A stretch of 64,000 bases of DNA from Coffea arabica (Eukaryota; Streptophyta; Magnoliopsida; Gentianales; Rubiaceae): assembly GCF_036785885.1 (NCBI RefSeq), contig NC_092329.1, positions 8,866,001-8,930,000 on the forward strand. Reading direction: 5' to 3'. How positions within the stretch are numbered: position 1 is the stretch's first letter; every line of letters starts with the position of its first letter. A model generated the notes under the pieces. It saw nothing but the letters and a program-made list of their open reading frames with translations. It did no database searches and was not told where the DNA came from. Made by a program: the position numbers and the translations under genes. Positions 12,635 to 24,390 of this stretch are shown here, piece after piece.

Positions 12635-12837
12635 CATTTTTGCTTCTTCTTTTGTTTCTCATAGGGTCTATTTCACTTTTATTTCTGCCAAACCCTTTTG
12701 GACTGTGTTTTCCATTTTCCTCCTGTCAGCAATATCTCATTTTTGCTTCTTCATTTATTTCTCATGGGGTCTATTTAAATTTGGTTTTTTACCAAAGCAT
12801 TTTGAACTGTGTTTTTCATTTTCCTCCTGTCAGCAAT
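12635..12837 (+). repeat. Two imperfect tandem units of about 100 bp in the Helitron 5' region
   Basis: Each unit runs from catttttgcttctt through gggtctattt and gaactgtgttt to cctcctgtcagcaat. The region is pyrimidine-rich and probably part of a long leader or intron. Open frames across it are hydrophobic by composition only and I do not call them genes. Confidence 0.75.
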
Positions 12838-13284
12838 CCTTGTATCACTGTGTTTTTTTGCCTTGTGCTTTTTGTCCTGCTTTTCCTTGTTATGTTCAGG
12901 TTATCTTTCCCCGTCTCCTGTTTAATGCTTTTCCCCTTTTCCCTTTAATTTCCTTATACTTTTTCCCACTTTGCTCTCTGGTCCTTGTTCTACCGCATTT
13001 ATTTACTCTTTGTTAATGCATCTCCTTAACCTTTTTCCCTCTTGCTGTTTTATTGGATACAGGATCTGGTGCTGCCCTCTTCTCTATTGCTCTACTGTTG
13101 GCTGATAAAGGCTTGTTATATATCGCTAAGGTTAAGGTGACATTACTTATTCTCCCTTCTATATGTCCTTTTGGCTTGCTCTTGGCCAATAACCGTTTGA
13201 TGCATGCTTTTGTTACCTCTCTTTAAATGTTACCAGCTTCACTCGGACTTTTACCTGCTTTTTACTTGTCTGCTCTGTTCCAAG

Positions 13285-13470
13285 GTGCTGTGTAAGAGCT
13301 ATGCTTTAGCTTTCCTTCACTATGCTTCTTTTTTGTATATTTACCCAGTTCCATGTGTGCTGTGTAAGAACTGTAATTTAACTTTTCTTTACTCTGCTTT
13401 CCTTGGTATACCTACTCAGCTTCATGTTGCTGTGTGGGAGCTGCGATTTAGCTTTTCTTTCCTCTGTTTT
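13285..13470 (+). repeat. Three imperfect tandem units of about 71 bp in the Helitron 5' region
   Basis: Units begin near 13287, 13358 and 13429 with variants of gctgtgtaagagct followed by ttagcttttctt and end with cagcttcatg-like wording. They lie just before the Rep coding part. Function unknown. Confidence 0.65.
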
Positions 13471-13629
13471 TAAATTATTATTTGAAAAGATGTATTTGAT
13501 GCATGTCTCTGTTGTGCCATTTGCTTGTGTTACAATTTTGCTTGAACTTTGGCCTCCTTTGTGCTTATTTAGTTAGGCCTATGGTGGTGTATTAGAGGTA
13601 TACATTAGACTTTCTTTTCGCCTGCTAAA

Positions 13630-16600
13630 GTGTGTAGCGATCAGATGGATAGGAATACTGTACGGCGCAAAAAATATGCAGAAATACCGCCTCTGAAGAA
13701 AGCAGAGTTTCTGCGCTCTCGAAGGCAAGCTCGAGCTGCAAAGAAAACTGAAAAAACTTTAGTTCCACATGTTCGCAAGGTCCCGTTAGGATATGTGGAA
13801 ACTGGTGTGTCGTTCCCAAATACTCATCATATGCCATGTCATAGTGGCGGTCCTGCGCCTGTGCATTCTCAGGCGTTGGGAAGCACAGATGTTGTGCTTC
13901 CAACTGATAATGCCTTTGCGATTAGTGAGGGATTAGAATTCATGTCGCACCGTCCACCTGGTTCCTTTAGTGGTCATGCTTCCTCCTCACAATCTGTGAA
14001 CAATGCACATTCTGAAGTTATACTTGCCTCATTTCCTTTGAACTCATCTATTATAAACTCTGAACGATCAGGCCAAAAAGAACTTGCTTGTAAAACTAAT
14101 TCTTTGTCTGCTGGAATTTCGGATCCCACTTTAGAACCTCCTTCCACAGGTACTGCCTTGCCTTAGCATACTCACTCTGTTTGCGAAATTGCTGAGCTAC
14201 TTCAGCCACGCTATAAGCAATGAATAATTAGCTTTATAGCCTGGTTTCTGAAAACCTTCTTCTTTTGTTAGCCATGTCCCTTTAAGGGACTTTTGGCTCC
14301 TTCAGCTATCTTATTTACTTCTGCAATTCGCAGACATCTTTCCTCCTTGCAGAAGGGAGGCTGCCAGGTGTAGCCCAACACCTGGTTGCTTGAAAAAAAA
14401 AAAAGAAAAGTAGTTCCTTCTGCTGATCCATTTATAAGTCGGCCTCGCTCGAAAAAATGCACCACTCCTGAATCTGTAAACAAACAGACCTTAGGTTGGA
14501 ATTTACTCCTAATTTGGTTTAGCCATTGCTTGCTTTATATTCTGATTCATCCATCTGGCCAGTCACGTCTAATAGAGTCATTCGTGTGTGAAATATAACT
14601 GCAGCGGTAAAGCGAACAGCTGCACGTTCAAACATATCTCGTCTTGCCAATATTCCTGACGCACCTCTGATTCTGCCTGATGCTCCTAATTGTGAGCATT
14701 GTGGAGCGAAAATGTTCCACTTGGAACCTCTTTCCTTTTGCTGCTCGGAGGGAGAAATCTCTATCGTTGCTCCTCCAATGCCTTACGATTTGAAGCGTTT
14801 GTTCATTGGCAATGATGAAGAGCGTAATCAATTCAGAAACAATGTTCGCACTTATAACAACAACCTTGGCTTTACATCTTTTGCCGCGAAATATGACTCC
14901 GAATTAACAAACAACGCAAAATGTGTCTATATCTTCCGTGTTCAAGGTCAAGTTTACCACTTTCTTGATGGTCTTATTCAGTTGGGCGATAGACCATTTG
15001 GGATCCAGCTATATTTTTTTGACACTGATGAGGAATTAACAAAGAGGCTTGGTAATTCTGATAAGCTGCGCGAAAGCACTTTGAAATTGCTTATGCGCGT
15101 TCTTTCCAGCAATCCTTATGCTCGCTTCTTTAAGGGCCTTAGGGATGTTCCGAACCTTGACAATCTGAACATCATCCTTAATTGTTATCCTTCACTTGAC
15201 CAGCGAATATATAATCTTCCCTCCACCTCGCAAGTTGCAGCTATATGGACTGAGAGTGAAGATCAGTCATTCGATAGACGTGCTCATATTCAGGTTTATT
15301 CTCGCTCAGCTGGTAGCCATAGAATTCAACATTACTATGGCTGTTACGACGCTTTACAGTACCCTCTAATTAAAAGGATTTGCAAAAGGAAGAGAGGAGG
15401 GGATGCTTGTGAGGATGAGATTAACATTGATCCAGCTTCAGTTAGCTCCTCATCGAAGTTAATTAATTTAGAACAGAGAGGCGAGTACATTTCTCTCTTG
15501 TTATAAACTACTGAATCTACCCATTGCATTACATCATCTAATCATATTGAGCGTATTTTCCTTCTTTATAGCTGCTGATCGAGGAAAAACAGAGGAAGAT
15601 ACTGTATCTGCTAGAGAGTATTACTGTTATAGGTTCCAAATAAGGGACGATGATGAGTCAATGTTGTTACACATTCTTAGGTTGCTGCAGCAATTTTCGG
15701 TTGATGCTTACGCCAAAATTGAAACATGTAGGCTTGACTTTCATAGGCATCGGCAAACCAGGATACGTTCTGAAATTCTACAAGGAGTTCTTGACAGTGT
15801 TTCTGTTGGCCAAACTGCTGCTTCTAAGGTTGGTCGCAAGGTCATTCTTCCAACTTCTTTTATAGGTGGTCCGAGAGATATGAGGCGTCGTTACCTTAAT
15901 GCGATGGCACTGGTATAAAAATACGAAAAATTAGATATTTTCCTTACAAAGACGTGTAATCCAGCATGGAAGGAAATACAAGAGAATTTGAAATACCATG
16001 AAAAGCCTCAGGATCGGTCGGACCTTCTCGCTAGAGTTTTTAGGGCCAAATTCGAAATGCTTAAAGCAGAAATTCTGAATAAGAAAATCTTTGGCAAATT
16101 TACAGCGTGTGTCTACGTGATCGAGTTTCAAAAGCGAGGCTTTCCTCATGCCCATTTATTATTGATCGTAAAACCTGGTCATAAACTACTTAATCCAGAG
16201 TCGTATGACAAAATAGTTTGTGCTGAGTTGCCCGACAAAGATCGATATCCTCACTTATATTCTCTTGTTGTGAAGCATATGATCCATGGTCCTTGTGGAG
16301 CCATACTCTTAAGCTTGTGAAATACTTGTATAAGTATGTTTTCAAAGGACACGATCAGGTGAGCTTTAAGATTATATTGTGTGAATCAGTCGATGATATT
16401 GATGAAAAAAAAGACTTCCAAAAAGATAGATGGGTTTCACCTCCGGAAGCTTTTTGGTGCATTTATGAATTTAGACTCAATGAAATGACCCCAGCAATTT
16501 ACACTTTCCAAGTTCACCTTCCGGACCAGCAATTCATTTCATTTGACAAGAACTTTGACTTGGTGCAATTACTGAGTAAAATTGACTTTTCTAAGACAAT

Positions 16601-18766
16601 GTTAACTCAGTTTTTCCACATGAATAGAACAAATCCTAGGGCACAGAATCTGAAATGCTTGTACAGAGATTTCCCTAAACATTTTGTTTGGTTTACTAAA
16701 TATAAAGAGTGGACTGAAAGAAAGCATCGAAAGGTGATTGGTAGGATAGTGATTGTTAGTCCAAAAGAATGAGAGAGGTATTATTTGAGGTTGCTTTTGA
16801 CTCACATTGCTGGCCCGACCTCTTTTGAAGACCTTTTGACTGTTAATGACCAGAGATTAGCTTCGTTTAGAGAAGCTGCTTTGGTCCTCGGCCTTCTGCA
16901 GTCCGATGCGTATATAGACGAGACGCTACAGGAAGCAGTAGCATTCCAGATGCCATCCTCATTGAGGTTATTGTTTGCCACTCTCCTTGTGTATTGTTCT
17001 CCGACAGATCCTAGATCATTTTAGGAAAAGTTTGAACCTGAGCTTTGTGCTGACTATCATTACGAGTAGCCATTTGATGCCCTTTCTTCTCCTGAAATTA
17101 GAAGAAAAGTTTGCAAGATATTAACACCTCACTAGAACAAATGGGCAAAAGCATTGCTGATTTTCACTTTGTCTCTGATGAACTTTCACCTGGTTACACT
17201 GAGAGGTTGACAAAAGAGATTGAAAGTAAAAGGAACTTAGTAGTACCACCCGATGATCTGTTGTTGCCTCAGATGTTGAATTCTAACCAAAAACTTGCCT
17301 ATGATCTAATCATAAAAGCATGTTCTTCCTTAGAAGGCCAAGCATTTTTCGTTGATGACTTTGGCGGCACCGATAAAACATTCTTGTACCGGGCACTTCT
17401 CGCAACTTTGCGATCACAGAACCATGTTGCACTTGCAGTTGCAACATTTGGAATTGCAGCATCGATCCTTCCTGGCGTAAGGACGGCTCACTCGAGATTC
17501 AAGATACCACTTGATTTCTCAAAAACTAAGAGTTGTCAGCTTAGTAAACAGAGCTCTGCTGCAAAACTCATTTCTGAATCTAAGCTTATTTTGTGGGATG
17601 AGGCTTCGATGGCTAAGCGGGACACAATTGAAGCATTTGACAAGTTGCTGAAAGATTTAATGGACTCTGATTTGCCATTTGGAGGAAAGGTAATAGTTTT
17701 TTGTGGAGATTTTCGGTAGACTCTACCTGTCATTGAGCAAGCAACTAAAGAAGTCCTCATAGGGTCGACCTTCCCTGTTTCTCCTTTGTGGCCTAAACTA
17801 TATAAAATCATACTCACAGAAAATATGCGAGCTATGCTTGATCCAGGATTTTCACAATTTCTTTTAAGAGTAGGAGAGGGAAGGGAGCCTGTTGATGGTG
17901 AAGGTGAAATAAATTTATCATCGGATATAGTTATTCCTTATTACGATAAAGAGGAGTCTTTAAACAGGTTAGCTAGCTACATATAACCAAGTTTAGTGTC
18001 TTTTTAATAGTTACTCCTCCTATTTCCATTTTCAATGAACTTTCTTTTACACAGGTTAATAGAAAGCGTCTTTCCAGATTTGAACCTCTATTCGCAGGAT
18101 CCTTATAACCTGATAAATAGGTGCATCCTTGTTCCTAAAAATAGCTCAGTTGATGAGCTCAATGAAATAATGATTAGGAGATTTCCTGGAACCCTTCAAA
18201 CTTATATTAGCTTGGACAAGACTGTTGATCAACGACACCAAGGCGATTATGAGGACTTCCTCAATTTTCAGAATCCTAAAGGTCTCCCTCCTCATAAGTT
18301 GCTGTTGAAGGAAAACTGTCTGCTAATGCTTCTAAGAAATTTAAATCCAGCTGAAGGTCTATGCAATAGCATAAGGTTAATATGTCGAGAACTTGGTCAG
18401 CACACAATTTCTGCAGAGATTGTTTTTGGCCATCATCGAGGCAAAAGAGTTTTTATTTCAAGGATACCTCTTCAAACGCCTGACAATGACAAAAATGAGA
18501 TTGCATTCATGAGACTGCAGTTTCCTGTCCGCCTTTGCTTCGCTTTGACCATCAATAAATCACAGGGTTAAACTGTTGACTACGTTGGCATCTATCTAAG
18601 AGAACCAATTTTTTCTCACGGCCAGTTGTATGTTGCTCTGTCCAGAGCTAAGACCGCTACCAAAGTTAAAATTCTTCTGGTTCCTGGAACATTTGATGGC
18701 ACAAACGTAGATTGCAAAACTCGCAATATTGTCTTTGATGAAAGTTTTAGATTAGCTCAGGCCTAA
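13630..18766 (+). pseudogene. Helitron Rep/helicase, disrupted
   Basis: Coding pieces in order: a basic N-terminal exon (13630-14166), further exons and a Cys-type segment CEHCGAKMFH before 14712, a segment with IYNLPSTSQVAAIW and YDALQYPL (to 15480), Helitron_like_N core (15573-16320) with RLLQQFSVDAYAK and the HUH motif PHAH (16147-16155), the Tyr motif KYLYKYVFKG (from 16320), then PIF1-type helicase: Walker A region 17354-17380, WDEASM, VIVFCGDFR, and the C-terminal TINKSQG / [14 protein letters not shown]. It would nick DNA and unwind it during rolling-circle transposition. Lesions: stops at 15916, 16770, 17022, 17717 and 18569, a frameshift near 16290, a second between 17024 and 17111, loss of about 70 residues between HGPCG and the Tyr motif, and Walker A GGTGKT changed to GGTDKT. 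One intron (about 17970-18053) splices ESLNR to LIESVFP. Certain family, clearly inactive. Confidence 0.93.
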
Positions 18767-18888
18767 ACAATTTTCTACTTGAATTATGCTAAAGTAAGAT
18801 GCTTATGCAGATTTGTTTTTGTTAGATTGCTTTGTTCTTGGATCTTTTAGTTCTTGCTCATTTATCCATCGACTTATGTGGTTATAGG

Positions 18889-21196
18889 ATGGCTAACTTG
18901 CTGCCAATGCGAGATATTATGCCTCACATGAAAAATTAGAGCTGCATCATCACTGTTCAGGAAAAGCAACAGATCACAAGCTCAATGGGAACACCGACAA
19001 GAAAGCAGAAATTTGTTTTCTATGATTCAGAGGTTAGTCAAAGCCACTGTTCGGTCTTAGATGTAATTGTTTAAACGCACTATTCTTTTGCTTTATTAAT
19101 CCTGTATTAATTTTATCTCTTTAAGTAGGGATCAAGAGTCGAAGGAATCATCTTCAATGATGACATTCCTAGAATGAGCCAGATCTTGCAAGTTTTTAAA
19201 AAATATAGAATCTCCAATGCTGAGGTCAGACCTATACCGTCAAAATTTCAGACATCTGAGCTTACCGTTCAATGGGTTATCAGCAGCAGGACTGTTATTG
19301 ACGAAATTGCTGATGATGATGAAGTCATGCCTGTAAAATTCTGCTATTCAAAGTTTACTGACTTAGTTCAACACATGGATGACAAAACTAGATCAGTGGG
19401 TGAGTCTTTCAATGCTTTACTCTTAATGTGTTTGCATTCTGAAAAAAGTTCTTTACGATCACTTTCTCTGTATTGTTCTTAGACATGCTGGGAGTTGTGA
19501 TCAGCGCGCTTGAGAGGAAAACAGTTATCAAGAACTCAAGGCAATCAGATGTTCAGAAATTTGTCCTGCTTAACGAAGAGTAAGAGTTTTAAGCTTCAGT
19601 TTAGGCAAAAGTTCACGCTGCCTTTTCTTTTTTTCCTCTGCAGTTACTTTTTCCAATCTCTAACTGTTACCTCTTATCACGAACACATATCACAGCCGGT
19701 GTTATTGTCTCTATGGGATAGTTTCCTGGCTAATGAGGGACAGGAAATTGTATCTAAACTTCACAACTATCCTGTGATCATTGCTCACAGAATCAAAGTG
19801 AACAACTATAATGATTTGTTCCCATTTTATTTTTTGAGATTTTTACCGTTTACCTTTTGTATTCGTCTGCAGCACCTGTAAAGACCTGTTCCATTTCTTT
19901 TCGTCATATAGGGGTCGCACTTGGTACTTGGTTTGATTCAGCTATTCTTGTTGATCCACCTGTACAAGAAACAAGAGAACTCAAAAACTAGTACATTCTA
20001 TTTTCAGTCATCGTCCTTTGCACAATTTAGATCTAAATGCTGTCCTAACTTTCAGTCCTGATATTCTTTATGTTCCTTTCACCCAAGGCATTGAGGAACA
20101 CTAAGTTGATTAAAGAGATTGTCAAAAAAAAAGGACTATATTAAATATAATCCACAGCTGTCCTTAAAATCAGACCAGAAAACCACCTGGATTTGGAACA
20201 TAACTTCATTGCAAAAGGTTTAGGAGTGAAACATGCTGCCCTGCTTTCATACTTTTGTCATGCATGATCATCTTTTTATACTCATAGTTGCTCATCTTTT
20301 AGATTATATGGGTGAAGGCACAGTTCTTTTTTGAACACATCTTCCAGAAGTATTGGTACATGTGCTGTAAAAATTGTTGTCGATCTACAGCAGCAAACTA
20401 CCAAATTGAGTTTACCTGTAACTCAAGCAAAGAGAGACACCCTGCAGTGCCTAGGTGCTAAATATTCTGTTTGTAATATATTCATTTCTGTTAATTGTTT
20501 TGTAATACTTGTTCACATTAAAAAAGTCACTTGTTGCATATTGTGTACCTATTTTCAGATGCCACTTTGATGTTGATTTGACCGATGACACCAGTATGAT
20601 ACCAGCTTCAATTTTTGGCGAATTAGCAGAGAACCTACTGACGTTTAGTGCACTGGAAGTAATGCAGCATTTTAATTAGGCTCTTACTCCTAAATCTTGC
20701 TAATAAAGGTATTCTATACTTTTTACTCTTACTTTTCGTTCTCTCAACAGAATGTTGAACTTCCCCTCGAGTTTGTCCACAAGGAGCTTAAATCAAAGAT
20801 GTTTCTACTTCACATCAAACCTGTGCAAACACAGCTGGCAGATGCAAGGCAGCGCTACACAATTATATACTACTCTGAAATTAATGATGATGTCGATTCT
20901 GTCCGGTTAACAAGTGAACCAAAAGATGGCTCTCTCTTTCCTGGCAAAGAATCTGACACTATACAGCTCGCGACTCCAGGTAACTCACAAATATCTGCTT
21001 TTTTAGTTCTGCATTTATATTTTACTCCAGATAAATAATATGACAAATCAAAAAAAATATGGTCACAGGAGAGAATAGTGCTCGTTCAAAGGTTTGTGTT
21101 CGGCTTTCTGAAAGGTTTGATGGACCACAAAGCACTGAAGCAAATGAGGATGAAAATGCAGAGTGCAGCTCTACCAAGAAGCAAAAAATCAACTGA
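18889..21196 (+). pseudogene. RPA1-like single-strand DNA-binding protein of the Helitron, disrupted
   Basis: The piece MRDIMPHMKN followed by VQEKQQ, then GTPTRKQKFVFYDSE, and in the next exon (from about 19129) GSRVEGIIFNDDIP, is the first OB fold of plant RPA70-like proteins. Later exons give a second OB fold (to about 19990), a zinc-ribbon OB fold near 20345-20640 (YMCCKNCC .. FTC, then FDVDLTDDTS .. FGELAENLL), and the C-terminal RYTIIYYSEIN segment, ending at TGA 21194. Many plant Helitrons carry such a gene, presumably to coat the displaced strand. TAG at 18937-18939 replaces the conserved Trp of HMKNW (TGG to TAG), and further stops near 19990 and 20150 suggest decay. Exon borders are only partly certain. 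Confidence 0.8.
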
Positions 21197-22104
21197 CTTG
21201 TTACTGTTGGGTCTTTTGTCCACCTAATTCTTAGGTTCTATGGCTAACATGCTATCGCATATTTTTGCAAAGTTCCTTGTGCATTCCTAGAAGGATCATT
21301 GATGTATTAATGAAACATGTGCTTTTGTTCATGGATACCCCTTAGACTGGTTTCAATCTGGCACCTTTTACGTTTGCTGATAACTTGCAATCAGCACCAG
21401 CTATGTATTTGAATTGATGGTTTATAACTATTATGTGCTTGTTACAGTATCCTTTAAATTTACTTTCTACTCTATTCAGCTCATTAACTGACCTTTTACT
21501 GAATGCGCTAGCTGTTATACACCAAATTTTGTAGAATACCTTTATCAGAACCTATTCAAATTTTCTCCTGCAGATAACTCTCTTACTAAATATCATACCT
21601 GTTATTATGAGTCTCTCTTACTCTGTTCACCAGCTCAAATTTCGTGTATCTATTAGCCTTAAATTGTGTAGTTGTGCAGCCTTCAATTCGTTTGCAAAAA
21701 CACAACTTTTTTCCTCAGACAGAACTGTGTATACCCTTACTTGGTTTGAAACACAGTAGATAAAATAGATGCACAGTGGTAGCAATCACTGGACTTTCTC
21801 TGCATTCACTTCTTTTATTATTAACCAGTTATGCATCTTTGATGTGCCAGATCATTAATGCCCTTAACTGTGAAAAAATAAACGCCAGCTTAACTATAAA
21901 GAAATTCATTTTTAAAAAAATTATTAGCCATCAATTGTTTATATATAACTACTTCTTGAATAAATCATACATCCCAACAAAGCACTATAAGTTAAGTTTC
22001 GTACTTGCTTCTCTCAAATTATCCCTAGCCTTCAGTTGTTTTCTTTGCCTTCATATAATTACATCTTTGATGTTTTTCTTTAATTAGCTTGTCCAATTAG
22101 ATCA

Positions 22105-23177
22105 ATGGCGGAAGGTTCATCTACTTATGGATTAACAAATACCAGCTCAATCGCTTGTTGTTTTCTACTGAAATGCAATCACAGAGGAGAGGTCTAATTT
22201 TCTTCTTTGTGATGGAAAATATTTGTTAACGCTGTGCAGTCCAGTTATATAACTTCATTTGACATTTCCTATTTTCCACTCCTGAAACGCAGATTCTGCC
22301 TGCTGAATTCAGGCTATTGCTTACTCAGCACCAACGCAACAGAGTCATTCTCAGGCATGGAATTTATAAATGGCCTGTTGTGGTCGGTGAGCGTTCATTT
22401 GAACAAGGCTGGGATGAATATTGCCGTGAAAACATTACTAACAGACATGATATGTTGCTTCTCCGGCATACCGGCAATCTCATATTTGATGACGTCCATT
22501 TTTCCAAGCTGCAAAAACAGGTTTACCTGTCTTGGACAGCGCCATTGCCAAATTTATTGCAGGCCGGTACTAATCATGCATAAGGCCAGTTTACCCTTAC
22601 CTTTATATCTGCTACTTGTAGCAAAATTGTCTCTAATTTATTATCTGCTAAATAACTTCAGATTGTGCAGATTCTATGATAATTCCACAGTGGGTTGCTT
22701 CATCAGCGAAGCCAGATTTAACCCAAACTCTCACTGATTCGGTTTCCTTCTATCAAACCTTTAATACAGCAACCCCAAACACATTGGTAACCTATCCTTG
22801 CACTATTTCTTTTCCCTCTCTCACTGCATTCCTTTAAACCAAATCTATATATTCTGTTCTCGGATCTTACTTTCGTTCTTTTCTATTAGAAAATCCCAAG
22901 ATTCGTCGATCACTCTGTTAATGGACGCAGAACTCCAATGCTTCTTATTAGGACTGGAGAGAAACTTACACAGGTTGGTGTGAAAGGAAAAAAACTAAAA
23001 GCAAATTGGAGAAGCTTCGCTCTTCAGCATCAGTTGCAGCACAATGACATCCTTGTCTTCATTCCAGAATCATCAACTACCTTCATAGTTTTAGTATTTG
23101 ATGATAATGGAGTCGAGAGAGTCTTTCCATTGTCTTGCATTTTCAAAGTTTATTCTAATTGTCATGGTTGTACGTAA
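22105..23177 (+). CDS. Two-B3-domain protein carried by the Helitron
   Basis: I assemble four exons with GT-AG borders and a continuous frame: 22105-22191, 22293-22566, 22671-22786, 22890-23177, giving 254 residues. B3 domain 1 (about residues 30-105) has ILPAEF, then YKWPVVV, SFEQGWDEYCRENI, DMLLLRHTGNLIFDDVHF. B3 domain 2 (about 160-240) has KIPRFV, TPMLLIRTGEK, NWRSFALQHQLQHNDILVF, FIVLVFDDNGVE. This is the plant REM-type B3 plan: strand pattern, W..F and L..(G)D.L.F, so a sequence-specific DNA-binding role in the nucleus is likely. No acidic or other effector domain is seen. The gene lies on the same strand as Rep and RPA, about 900 bases before the Helitron 3' hairpin. All exons are open, unlike its two neighbours. 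It may be a captured host gene or a standing Helitron gene; I do not know of B3 as a usual Helitron domain. Exon joins are inferred, not proven. Confidence 0.78.
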
Positions 23178-24045
23178 CTTCTGTAGTATGCCTTTCTCTA
23201 TAAACTAAATTTGCTTTTCTCTTGAAGCTCTTCATCGCACATTGTTCCAATTTTTTATTTCATTGAAGCGCATTCCGACTCAATATGGCTGCATTTCAAT
23301 GAAATCAAGCATGCAGCAAGTACATTACAAATACCTAACATCTATTATTGCTGCTCCTTTTTCCCACATAATCAATAATTAATCAGTAACTAATTTCATA
23401 TAAATGGCCTGTTATGGCATGAAAATCAAGTACACTAAGCATTCCACCTTTCTATTTATCAAATGGTTATTTGATTCTCCAATCAATAAACTTCAGTCAG
23501 GGAACATTTCCATTGACTGTGGTGATAGATTGTTGCATAGAGAATCCTTACTTCATACCATGCATCGCACTTCCATTCTCCTGTCCAGAGTTGTCGCGTT
23601 AGTTGTTCCAATTTTCATGTTACGTACAAAGAATTGAATAAACAATATACAAACATTTGAACAACATCAAAATTAATGCTTGTTGTAAATTTATAACCAA
23701 CACAGACAAATCAATCCTCCATAGAATAATAGAAAAATTAATAGTGTTTACTCATTGTTTAATATTTTAAAACCTCCCATTTACTTCTCTGGACACTTCG
23801 TCCCATCTCTACATGAAGCAAAATCATACTCATGAGCTTCAATTTTATTTGTCTCAATTGTTTTCTTTTCGTCCTTTTTCTCAACACCATGTTAAATTCA
23901 AACATTAATTTACTTGCGTTCTCTTACGACATTGCTTTTTAAAAAAACTTAATCATTTTATAACCAAATAGCTTAAATGCAATGCATCCGATTTATGATA
24001 TCTCCACTCGAAAATCGGGGCATTTTCTGGGTAACATGAAATTAA

Positions 24046-24076
24046 CACTGCGCATCGTGCGGTGATCCCCTCCTAG
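24046..24076 (+). other. Helitron 3' terminus
   Basis: Stem cactgcgc, loop atc, stem gtgcggtg form an 8-bp hairpin (two G-T pairs) at 24046-24064. After atcccctc the element closes with CTAG at 24073-24076 and the host resumes with T. This is the classic Helitron replication terminator. Confidence 0.92.
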
Positions 24077-24164
24077 TAATTATAACAAGGTGTTGACTGA
24101 TCTTGTACTTCCTATCGAATTTTGAGATTGACATCTGAGGTAAAGTGACATTGGAATTGGGCCT

Positions 24165-24390
24165 ATCTTCTTTCATTTCCTTTCATGCACTAGCCTCAAT
24201 TTCTTATAGCTTTCTTTATTCTTTTTTCTCCCTTTTTACAAAATGTAAAGCATAGAGAGGAGGGAAGGAATAAGCAAGAAAGGAAAGGGGAAGAAGAATG
24301 GAGATGGCGAAGATGAAACTGCTATGTACCCAAAACAAAGAATAAAAAATCTTTTCCTCCAGTGCGCTATTTGTAGTCAAATAATTTTAA
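24165..24390. repeat. Truncated third unit of the local duplication
   Basis: Matches 5947-6210 in order: catgcactagcctcaatttc, ggaaggaataagcaagaaa, gaagaatggagatggcgaag, ctccagtgcgctatttgtag. It shows that the Helitron went into or near the junction of tandem units. Confidence 0.75.

Larger units (their letters stand above)
11786..24076 (+). mobile_element. Helitron (12.3 kb) with Rep/helicase, RPA and B3 genes
   Basis: The 3' terminus is canonical: an 8-bp hairpin (24046-24064), 8 spacer bases, CTAG, then a host T. The 5' end reads TCTTCTACCTATATAGTAAAG, like other plant Helitron starts, but the preceding base is T rather than the expected A, so it may be off by a few bases. Gene order on the plus strand: 5' region with tandem repeats (11786-13629, no convincing coding), Rep/helicase (13630-18766), RPA1-like (18889-21196), 0.9 kb non-coding (21197-22104), a two-B3 gene (22105-23177), 0.9 kb non-coding (23178-24045). 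Rolling-circle transposition needs Rep/helicase, which is broken here, so this copy cannot move by itself. Confidence 0.92.

Noticed and set aside
12470..13016. Long hydrophobic open frames in the Helitron 5' region
   Set aside because: They arise from pyrimidine-rich tandem repeats (Phe, Leu, Ser, Cys by composition) and show no domain.
23398..23637. Repeat of the phrase ataaatggcctgttatgg after the B3 gene, and an open frame there
   Set aside because: Only about 19 bases resemble the B3 exon at 22364; the surrounding sequence does not, so chance cannot be excluded.
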